Positions 8,024 to 14,154 of a DNA stretch of 23,794 bases are shown piece after piece. Origin of the DNA: DATLFA01 sp039934635 (GTDB lineage Bacteria; Actinomycetota; Acidimicrobiia; Acidimicrobiales; WLNW01); NCBI GenBank assembly GCA_039934635.1, contig JBDTLT010000068.1:1-23794 (forward strand), given 5' to 3'. The notes beneath the pieces were generated by a model. That model searched no databases. It was not told the DNA's origin and saw only the letters and a list, made by a program, of their open reading frames with translations. A program made the position numbers and the translations under genes. How positions within the stretch are numbered: the stretch's first letter is position 1; the number at the start of each line of letters is the position of its first letter.

Positions 8024-8815
8024 ATGACCGACAAGACGATCGTTCTGGGTGACGATGGCTCCGAGGGCGCAGATCTCGCTTGGCAATGGCTGATGCTGCA
8101 TCGGTGGCCGGGCTGGCGTGTCGATGTCGTCACGGCGACCGAAGCCTTCTCGAAGGGCGTGATCGCCAGCAGCGACGCGCCCCTGAAGGAGTGGGATCCA
8201 CCGGCGCGGAGAGTCGCAACGCCGCACAGCTCGATCGGCGCGGTTCGTCATCTCACGAAGACAGGGGATCCGCGAATGGTTCTCGACGAATGCCGCGATG
8301 TCTCGCTCTTGGTCCTCGGCGCGGTTGGGCTGGGCAGCTTGAAGACAGTGCTCATGGGCAGCACAGCTGATTGGTTTCTCCACCAGCCGTCGGCGCCGCT
8401 CGCGCTCGTACGCTGCGCCGCGCCGACCGAGACCGTCATCTTCTGTGTCGACGGTTCTCCTCACGCGCAGCGTGCCGTCGAAGTGGCCGCGGCGTTGCCG
8501 TGGATCAACACCGTCCGCGCGCAACTACTCACGGTCGACGACGGCCGGGCCGACAACGAGGTTGCGCTGCGCGCCGCAATGGACACGCTGCGCTCTGTCG
8601 GGGTCGATGCCGAGACCATCCGCGAGCGCGGACGGCCAACCTACGTGATCATGGAGGCACTCGCGGGCGGCCAGGATCCGCCACCACTGGTGGTGCTGGG
8701 CACGCGGGGTCTGACGACGCTGCGCCGGCTTTGGCTCGGCTCGACCGCCGCCGCGATTGCCCGGCACCACACGGGCAACGTCATCGTCGCATCCGAAGGA
8801 GCTGCGTCGGCGTGA
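8024..8815 (+). CDS. Tandem universal stress protein
   Basis: The protein has 263 residues and two Usp domains. The first starts TIVLGDDGSEGADLAW and closes with LGAVGLGSLKTVLMGSTADW. The second starts VIFCVDGSPHAQRAVEVAA and closes with LGTRGLTTLRRLWLGSTAAAI. The G-x2-G-x9-G-S spacing is kept in the first domain; in the second the middle Gly is replaced (GTRGLTT). Both are shorter than the 140 residues usual for a Usp domain. The ATG at 8024 has AAGGGG seven bases upstream; an in-frame earlier start has no such site. It is followed after 60 bp by the superoxide dismutase gene on the same strand. Box 3 lies about 62 bp upstream of the start. Confidence 0.92.
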   Translation: MTDKTIVLGDDGSEGADLAWQWLMLHRWPGWRVDVVTATEAFSKGVIASSDAPLKEWDPPARRVATPHSSIGAVRHLTKTGDPRMVLDECRDVSLLVLGAVGLGSLKTVLMGSTADWFLHQPSAPLALVRCAAPTETVIFCVDGSPHAQRAVEVAAALPWINTVRAQLLTVDDGRADNEVALRAAMDTLRSVGVDAETIRERGRPTYVIMEALAGGQDPPPLVVLGTRGLTTLRRLWLGSTAAAIARHHTGNVIVASEGAASA

Positions 8816-8875
8816 CGGCGATCCTGCCTGGCGTCGCACCCACGCCTAGAGTTGATCATCGACAAGGGAGACTCG

Positions 8876-9490
8876 ATGACTCGGTATTCGTTGCCTGACT
8901 TGCCATACGACTATGCCGCCCTCGAGCCGTGGTACAGCGCGGAGGTCCTCGAGTTGCACCATGCCAAGCACCACGCCGCGTATGTCAAAGGTGCCAATGA
9001 CGCGATCGAGGCGTTGGCCGCAGCGCGAGATTCGGATGACTTCGCGCAATTGACGATGCTCGAGAAGAACCTCGCGTTTCATCTGTCGGGGCACGTTCTC
9101 CATTCGGTGCTCTGGGCCAACCTGGCCGCCGACGGCGGCGGCGAACCAACCGGTGACCTGGCCGAGGCGATCGTCGAGCACTTCGACAGCTTCGACCGTT
9201 TCCGCCGGCACCTCACCGCCGCGACCGTTTCCGTGCAGGGCGTCGGTTGGGGTGCACTCGCGTGGGAGCCCACCGGGCAACGCCTCGTCGTCGAGCAGGT
9301 CTACGACCACCAGGGCAACATCGGCCAAGCCGCCATCCCGCTGCTGGTGATCGACTCGTGGGAGCACGCCTACTACTTGCAATATCGCAATGTGAAGGCC
9401 GACTACGTCGAGGCAATCTGGCACCTCGTCAACTGGCCGGATGTAGCCCGGCGTTTCGATGTCGCTCGCTCGTCTGCGCTGACGCTCTAG
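8876..9490 (+). CDS. sodA: Superoxide dismutase, Fe/Mn family
   Basis: The 204-residue enzyme is full length. It converts superoxide to O2 and H2O2. Metal ligands by family alignment are H28 (LHHAKHHAAYVKG), H76 (HVLHSVLW), D160 and H164 (DSWEHAYYLQY, the family signature). VQGVGWG at 120-126 and YDHQGN at 143-148 lie in the second sphere. The His in YDHQ matches the residue found in the iron enzyme of M. tuberculosis, where related manganese enzymes have Gln. Metal choice is not certain from sequence, and the symbol is by family only. No signal peptide is seen. The ATG at 8876 has AAGGGAG five bases upstream. It probably reads through from the Usp gene, since the 60-bp gap has no box. Its TAG interlocks with the desaturase TAG at CTAG 9487-9490. 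Confidence 0.96.
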   Translation: MTRYSLPDLPYDYAALEPWYSAEVLELHHAKHHAAYVKGANDAIEALAAARDSDDFAQLTMLEKNLAFHLSGHVLHSVLWANLAADGGGEPTGDLAEAIVEHFDSFDRFRRHLTAATVSVQGVGWGALAWEPTGQRLVVEQVYDHQGNIGQAAIPLLVIDSWEHAYYLQYRNVKADYVEAIWHLVNWPDVARRFDVARSSALTL

Positions 9491-10569
9491 ATGTTCATCA
9501 GGGTTGGGTCCTGCGCCGTGTCGATCGGCCGCTGCCCCATCTTGCGCAGCCAGCGCGCGTGCGACCGGACCGCGGCGCCGAGGCTGGGGTGCACCCGATA
9601 GGTGATGCCGCGTTCAGTGCACGCCTCCTCGAGGCGGGGCGCGATGAGCGCATAGGTCGTGTGCGGTAGCCGCGGCGCGAGGTGATGTTCGATCTGGCAA
9701 TCGAGTCCACCCATGATCCAGCGCACGAAGCGGCGCAGCCCCGGTACAGAGCAGCGGATATCGACCGTCGTCCGCAACTGATGAAGTTCGAAGTCCGCGC
9801 CCCGCCGTGGCGCGTCGGGTGTTGCGAACTCGGCGAGATCGACGCAGTGTGCCAACTGGAAGATGTTGGCGAGGAGAAAGCCCACCGACCACGAACAGAC
9901 CAGGTAGAACGTCAACACTCCCCACCACGGGTGAAATGCCATCGGGATCAGCAGCGCCCAACCCAGGTGCGCGAGCTTGCCGGCAAGGATGATGGCGATA
10001 TCGCGTTTGCGGGGTCGCGGGGCCAGCTCGTGGGTACCGACCCTGCCCGTTCGCAGCGTTCTGAAGTCGTACAGCAAGAACCAGTTCAAGGTGAGAAAGC
10101 CGTAGAGCACCCACATGTAGACGTGCTGATACTTGTGCCATCGTCGCCAGGGTTGTTGCGGGGCCAGCCGAGCAAACGGTGCCTGGCCGATGTCGGTGTC
10201 GTAGCCGACGACGTTGGTGTTCAGGTGATGCAGCGTGTTGTGCTTGAGCCTCCACAACAACGAACTGCCGCCCAGCAAGTCCGACGTCCAACCGGCCATG
10301 CGATTGATACGGGCCGATCGGCTGAAGGCGCCGTGGTTGCCGTCGTGCATCACGCCCGTCGCGATGGCCACGACGGCCATGATCAACAGGCCGGCAAACA
10401 GCATCCGCACGACAAGGCCGACCGGAGCGAACACGAGGCCGCAATAGCTGCCCAATGCGAGCGCCGCGATCCCAGCGGCCTTGCGGTGCAACTGTCGCCG
10501 TCCGCGTTCGATTTCGTCCGCGGTCGGGAACATCGACTTGGTGAGGCTCGGCTGCGGTGCGGACCGCAT
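9487..10569 (-). CDS. Membrane fatty-acid (acyl-lipid) desaturase
   Basis: The 360-residue protein has the three His boxes of membrane di-iron desaturases: HDGNH (75-79), HNTLHH (110-115) and QIEHH (292-296). Hydrophobic segments lie at about 33-73, 150-167 and 195-240. The Q-x-x-H-H form of the third box is typical of acyl-lipid and front-end desaturases. The reaction inserts a double bond in a membrane fatty acyl chain using O2, iron and an external electron donor; no fused cytochrome b5 is present. The ATG at 10569 has a weak ribosome-binding site; M13 is an alternative. It starts 11 bp after the CBS-DUF1918 gene, in an operon led by the AhpD-like gene. An O2-dependent enzyme in a regulon of hypoxic type suggests membrane adjustment at low O2 or on recovery. 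Confidence 0.93.
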   Translation of the reverse strand: MRSAPQPSLTKSMFPTADEIERGRRQLHRKAAGIAALALGSYCGLVFAPVGLVVRMLFAGLLIMAVVAIATGVMHDGNHGAFSRSARINRMAGWTSDLLGGSSLLWRLKHNTLHHLNTNVVGYDTDIGQAPFARLAPQQPWRRWHKYQHVYMWVLYGFLTLNWFLLYDFRTLRTGRVGTHELAPRPRKRDIAIILAGKLAHLGWALLIPMAFHPWWGVLTFYLVCSWSVGFLLANIFQLAHCVDLAEFATPDAPRRGADFELHQLRTTVDIRCSVPGLRRFVRWIMGGLDCQIEHHLAPRLPHTTYALIAPRLEEACTERGITYRVHPSLGAAVRSHARWLRKMGQRPIDTAQDPTLMNI

Positions 10570-10580
10570 GATGTCGTTCT

Positions 10581-11177
10581 CTACGACGTTGCGGCTCGCG
10601 CTTCGATGTGGGCGTCGGGGCCTGGGTAGTACATGTGCGAGCGATCGTCGCGATCGTCGGTCCAGCGAACCACGTACGGCGGACTGCCGTCGACTCCCTG
10701 AATCTCCTCGATGACGGCCCGTTGATCGCGCTCACCGACGTGAGCGCCGCGGACGACGAGGATGTCACCGACGTTCGCGTGCAGACCCAACGATGCGGGT
10801 GCATCGATCTGCTCGACGCGACCAGCGAGATGCTTGAGAAGATCGAACGAACTCACCACACCGATGACTTGATCGCGTTCGACGACCACGAGATGGTGAA
10901 TGTGTTTGGCGATCATGGTTCGCGCAGCATCGACGACCGAGCGGTGACGGGGGACAGTTTCGACGTTGCGGCTCATGACCGTCTGCACGCCCATCTGGGG
11001 TGCCCACTCTTCGACCAGATCGGATGATGTGACGATGCCGACGAGCTTGCCGCCCGCATCGAGAACGGGAACCGAATGAATGGAGTGTTCGATCATAAGA
11101 TCTCGAACGGGACCGACTACGTCGGTGATCGTCGCGGTGTGTACGACCTCGCTCATGATTTCCTCGACGGTACGCAT
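10581..11177 (-). CDS. Tandem CBS domains fused to DUF1918
   Basis: The protein has 198 residues. Two CBS motifs span about 7-57 (HSIHSVPVLD, VGIVTSSDLV) and 66-117 (HIHHLVVVE, IGVVSSFDLL). A DUF1918 domain follows at about 132-193 (VGDILVVRGAHVG, PPYVVRW, YYPGPDAHIE). CBS pairs bind adenine nucleotides or other ligands and act as energy or redox sensors. DUF1918 is a small actinobacterial domain of unknown function, often found alone. The stand-alone CBS protein Hrp1 (Rv2626c) belongs to the DosR regulon of M. tuberculosis, but it lacks DUF1918 and has a zinc-binding tail. The ATG at 11177 is the only sensible start; its ribosome-binding site is poor. It lies 44 bp after the AhpD-like gene and 11 bp before the desaturase. 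Confidence 0.93.
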   Translation of the reverse strand: MRTVEEIMSEVVHTATITDVVGPVRDLMIEHSIHSVPVLDAGGKLVGIVTSSDLVEEWAPQMGVQTVMSRNVETVPRHRSVVDAARTMIAKHIHHLVVVERDQVIGVVSSFDLLKHLAGRVEQIDAPASLGLHANVGDILVVRGAHVGERDQRAVIEEIQGVDGSPPYVVRWTDDRDDRSHMYYPGPDAHIEARAATS

Positions 11178-11221
11178 GGCAGAACTTTCTGTTCGTGGTG
11201 GGGGCTTCACGGCTGGATGGT

Positions 11222-11593
11222 CTAGGCGGAGGCCTTCGTGTCGCGTATGTCCGCGAACTCGCAGAACGCCGCGAACGCGCGAGGCCCGTAGATCGTTGCG
11301 GGGCCACCGTTCATCAAGATGGCAACGCCGATTGCCTCTGCGGCCTCCTGCCGGGTGGCTCCGGCGTGCGCCGCCGCGCCAGCATGCGACGCGATACAAC
11401 CATCGCAATGGTCGGCAACGGCGATGGCAAATGCCATCAACTCCTTGGTCTTGACGTCGAGTGCGCCCGGGCCCAGAGACGCCTGGTGCAGCTCGGCGAA
11501 ACCCTTGTAGACGTCGGGTATCGCGCGTCGCAGCTCCCGGTGCAGTGGGTTCAAGTCGTCGAGGACCGCTTTGCCGAAACGATGTACATCCAT
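11222..11593 (-). CDS. AhpD-like carboxymuconolactone decarboxylase-family protein
   Basis: The 123-residue single-domain protein has the AhpD core KELMAFAIAVADHCDGC. Cys63 and Cys66 form a C-x-x-C pair, His70 follows (IASH), and E51 is the conserved acid. Such proteins are thiol-disulfide peroxidases or reductases that act on hydroperoxides; true decarboxylases lack the C-x-x-C. The substrate and reductant are unknown. Two starts are possible, GTG at 11599 and ATG at 11593, and neither has a Shine-Dalgarno site. The ATG is preferred because box 4 is centred 42.5 bp upstream and CACAGT sits at the -10 position, as expected for a leaderless mRNA. It heads the operon with CBS-DUF1918 and the desaturase. 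Confidence 0.92.
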   Translation of the reverse strand: MDVHRFGKAVLDDLNPLHRELRRAIPDVYKGFAELHQASLGPGALDVKTKELMAFAIAVADHCDGCIASHAGAAAHAGATRQEAAEAIGVAILMNGGPATIYGPRAFAAFCEFADIRDTKASA

Positions 11594-11628
11594 ACCCACA
11601 CTGTGCGGCCGCGACAGCCGATGTCATA

Positions 11629-11642
11629 GGGCCGAAGGTCAC
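11629..11642. promoter_or_regulatory. DosR-like palindromic box 4
   Basis: GGGCCGAAGGTCAC has two mismatches to GGGAC-N-WW-N-GTCCC. Its centre lies 42.5 bp upstream of the AhpD-like ATG at 11593 and 33 bp from box 5. With one more flanking base it is an exact inverted copy of the element at 23779-23793, which supports it as a real recurring site despite the mismatches. Confidence 0.6.
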
Positions 11643-11661
11643 CTGACCAGTCTCGATGAAT

Positions 11662-11675
11662 GGGAACTTGGTCCC
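11662..11675. promoter_or_regulatory. DosR-like palindromic box 5
   Basis: GGGAACTTGGTCCC has one mismatch (position 5) to GGGAC-N-WW-N-GTCCC. The centre is 43.5 bp upstream of the GTG start at 11712. CACCAT at 11699-11704 is at -10 spacing if transcription begins at or next to the start codon. Confidence 0.65.
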
Positions 11676-11711
11676 TGGGATAGGAGTGCGTGGGCGGTCA
11701 CCATTGGGGTA

Positions 11712-12683
11712 GTGGCCGACGACGCGATTCCCTCCCCACCGGAAACACCGGGTGTGCGCCGCGTGACGCTGGCCGACGGTCGAGTGCTCGTGATTCGACC
11801 CGCCGAGGTGGCGGACGTCGATCGGATGATCGAGCTCTATCGCAACCTGCCGCTCGAAGATCGGTACTTCCGCTTCTTCACCGGTGGCCTGCCACCACGA
11901 ACGCACTTCGAAAAGATCGTCGATACCACGACCCATGGCGGCGTGGCGCTGGTGGTCGACGTCATGGAGGGCAATGACGCGCGTCTCGTCGGCGACGCGT
12001 GCTACGTCCCACAGTCGGACGGCGACGGTGAGCTCGCCGTCACGATCCATCCCGACTGGCGGGGGTGGCTGGGCCCGTATCTCCTCGACGCGCTGCTAGA
12101 GGCGGCCGCGGCCAAAGGGATGACGACGCTGCGAGCGGAGATCCTCGTGCGCAATCGGCCGATGCTCGCGCTGGTGCGGGCGCGGGGATGTGCGACCATC
12201 GGTGACGACGATCTCTCGAAGGTCCGGGTCGCGGTCGGCACGTCCACCCGTACCCCGTCATGGCCGGCGCACGAGAAACGGCGTCGCATCCTGGTGGAGG
12301 CGGGTAATCCGCGTTGGCGCAGCGGTATCACGGCGATTGATCCGAAGGTGAGCGTGATGGTCTGTGGCGGCCCACCGAAGGGCTATCGCGAGCGCTGTCC
12401 GGTGTTGTCGGGTCATCCGTGTCCACTTGCGGCGCATGCCGACGCGATCGTCATCGCGCGTTCGCTGGACGATCCGCTCGGGCGCGACCTCATCGACGCT
12501 CATGTGCGGACCAACCCGCACATCCCCCTTTTGATCGAGTCGAAGGTGGGCCAGATCGACGACGAGTCGTTACCCGCCGGATCGCGACTCCTGCCGCGCG
12601 CGCTGTCCGACGAGGAGGCGCTTGCCCGCATACTGGGCGCAATCGACGAATCGGCGCGCGACGCCGAGACTGAGGCAATCTGA
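11712..12683 (+). CDS. GNAT acetyltransferase with an extra Cys-containing C-terminal domain
   Basis: The protein has 323 residues. The GNAT fold covers about 17-178: VLVIRPAEVADVDRMIELY at the start, an acetyl-CoA loop region around 113-125 (HPDWRGWLGPYLL) and RNRPMLALVRARGC at 148-160. This resembles the GNAT part of the mycobacterial lysine acetyltransferase Pat, but no cyclic-nucleotide domain is fused. Residues 190-323 form a second domain I cannot name. It begins VMVCGGPP, continues RCPVLSGHPCPLAAHADAIV, and has C218, C229 and C237, which might bind a metal or form a disulfide. The GTG at 11712 is the only in-frame start after box 5 and has no good Shine-Dalgarno site, consistent with leaderless transcription. 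A deacetylase follows after 4 bp, implying a writer-eraser pair. The substrates are unknown. Confidence 0.88.
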   Translation: MADDAIPSPPETPGVRRVTLADGRVLVIRPAEVADVDRMIELYRNLPLEDRYFRFFTGGLPPRTHFEKIVDTTTHGGVALVVDVMEGNDARLVGDACYVPQSDGDGELAVTIHPDWRGWLGPYLLDALLEAAAAKGMTTLRAEILVRNRPMLALVRARGCATIGDDDLSKVRVAVGTSTRTPSWPAHEKRRRILVEAGNPRWRSGITAIDPKVSVMVCGGPPKGYRERCPVLSGHPCPLAAHADAIVIARSLDDPLGRDLIDAHVRTNPHIPLLIESKVGQIDDESLPAGSRLLPRALSDEEALARILGAIDESARDAETEAI

Positions 12684-12687
12684 CGAT

Positions 12688-13719
12688 ATGGACATGTCCA
12701 AAGTGATCTTCGGGACAGTCTCGGCGGTCGATCACCACGACACCGGAAGTGCCCACCCGGAGCGTTTCGCCCGTCTGGGGGCGGTTACCGCGGGCCTCGC
12801 CGACGCCGGGCTCACCGACGCGCTGGTCCCACTGGAAGGCAGGCTCGCGACCTTCGACGAGCTCGCACTGGTACACGATGTGCAGTACTTGGACGCGCTC
12901 GAACGCTTCATCCGCGCGGGGGGCGGCGATCTCGATCCCGACACCCCGACGGTCGAGGGCTCGTGGATGACCGCCCTGCATTCCGCGGGCACAGGGCTCG
13001 CCGCGATCGACGCATTGCGGCGCGGCGACGGCACTGCGGCCTTCGTGGCGGTTCGCCCGCCCGGTCATCATGCAACTGCCGCACGCGGGATGGGTTTTTG
13101 CCTTCTGAACAACGTTGCGATCGGCGCCGCCGCACTCGCGGCCGAGGGCGAACGGGTGTTGATCGTCGACTGGGATGTACACCACGGCAATGGCACACAG
13201 GACATCTTCTGGGATGACCCACGGGTGTTGTACGTATCGACGCATCAGTGGCCGGCGTATCCGGGCACGGGCCGCGCCAGCGAGACCGGCGGATTGAACG
13301 CTCCCGGCCTCAATGTCAACGTGCCGCTGCCCGCCGGCTCGACCGGCGATACGGCGCTGGCGGCGATCGACGAGATCGCGGCGGCGGTCATCGAACGATT
13401 TGCTCCGACATGGGTGCTCATCTCTGCGGGGTTCGATGCGCACCGCGATGACCCGCTTGCCGATCTCGCGTGGAGTGCCGGTGACTACTCGGCGCTCACG
13501 ACGAGAGTCGCCGCGTTCGCACCGCAGCCCGGACGCGTCGTCGCCTATTTGGAAGGTGGCTATGACCTGGCCGCCTTGGGACGCTCGGTCGGCGCGACCG
13601 TCGCCGCGCTCGGTGGCCGATCGTGGATGCCAGAGCCGATGACTTCGGGTGGACCGGGTCGAGAATCCGTTGCGGTCGCCGCGAGATTGCGTGAACGAAG
13701 CCTTGGAGGACAATCGTGA
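12688..13719 (+). CDS. Class II HDAC/AcuC-type zinc deacetylase
   Basis: The 343-residue protein covers the whole arginase-fold histone-deacetylase family. RPPGHHAT holds the catalytic His pair H127-H128, GFCLLNNVAIGAAALA follows, and DWDVHHGNG carries zinc ligands D163 and H165. SAGFDAHRDDPL carries the third ligand D250, and LEGGYDL carries the transition-state Tyr292. All catalytic residues are present. It should remove acyl groups from lysines or from acetylated polyamines. Co-transcription with a GNAT enzyme favours protein deacetylation, but an acetylpolyamine amidohydrolase role cannot be excluded. The ATG at 12688 begins 4 bp after the GNAT stop; a second ATG two codons later is possible. 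The TGA overlaps the Usp GTG by four bases. Confidence 0.93.
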   Translation: MDMSKVIFGTVSAVDHHDTGSAHPERFARLGAVTAGLADAGLTDALVPLEGRLATFDELALVHDVQYLDALERFIRAGGGDLDPDTPTVEGSWMTALHSAGTGLAAIDALRRGDGTAAFVAVRPPGHHATAARGMGFCLLNNVAIGAAALAAEGERVLIVDWDVHHGNGTQDIFWDDPRVLYVSTHQWPAYPGTGRASETGGLNAPGLNVNVPLPAGSTGDTALAAIDEIAAAVIERFAPTWVLISAGFDAHRDDPLADLAWSAGDYSALTTRVAAFAPQPGRVVAYLEGGYDLAALGRSVGATVAALGGRSWMPEPMTSGGPGRESVAVAARLRERSLGGQS

Positions 13720-14153
13720 AGATCGAACGAATCGTCGTCGGCGTCGACGGATCCGACAACTCGAAGACGGCATTGGCATGGGCGGTGGACTTGGCGCGCG
13801 CCCTCGACGCGGAAGTCGTGGCAGTCCACAGTGTCGGCCTGCTCGAACGGTTTGCCTCGGGGCAGCAGGATGCCGCCGATGTCACCGACGCGCGGCTCTT
13901 GTTCGATACCGATTGGTGCGCGGTACTCGACGATCCAACGGTCAGGTCGACGCGATTGCTCCGCGACGGCAGTCCCGTGACCGTGCTTCTGGGCGCGGCC
14001 GAAGAATTCGATGTCGGCCTCGTCGTCGTCGGCAGCCGGGGGTTGGGCGGCTATCCCGAATTACTGCTCGGCAGCACGAGCACCCAGGTGGCACAACACT
14101 GCGATCGCCCGGTGGTGATCATCCCTGCGGGGTTCGTCGATTCGTCGGAGTAG
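13716..14153 (+). CDS. Single-domain universal stress protein
   Basis: The 145-residue protein is one Usp domain. It starts IVVGVDGSDNSKTALAWAVD and closes with VVGSRGLGGYPELLLGSTST then RPVVIIP, so the ATP-binding G-x2-G-x9-G-S loop is intact. The GTG at 13716 overlaps the deacetylase TGA (GTGA) and has GGAGGA five bases upstream, so translation is coupled to the deacetylase. This places a Usp in the same transcript as an acetyltransferase and a deacetylase. The Usp, or something it binds, is one candidate substrate, which is speculation. The gene ends 1 bp before the convergent FtsX permease gene. Confidence 0.95.
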   Translation: MKIERIVVGVDGSDNSKTALAWAVDLARALDAEVVAVHSVGLLERFASGQQDAADVTDARLLFDTDWCAVLDDPTVRSTRLLRDGSPVTVLLGAAEEFDVGLVVVGSRGLGGYPELLLGSTSTQVAQHCDRPVVIIPAGFVDSSE

Positions 14154-14154
14154 C

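Noticed and set aside
9682..10629. Long plus-strand open frame opposite the desaturase and CBS genes
   Set aside because: It is antisense to genes with clear catalytic motifs, is full of Arg, Gln and His from GC-rich reverse reading, and has no domain or ribosome-binding site.
11222..11593. Carboxymuconolactone decarboxylase of the aromatic catabolic pathway
   Set aside because: The C-x-x-C-x3-H centre is that of AhpD-like thiol enzymes, and no aromatic catabolism genes are nearby.
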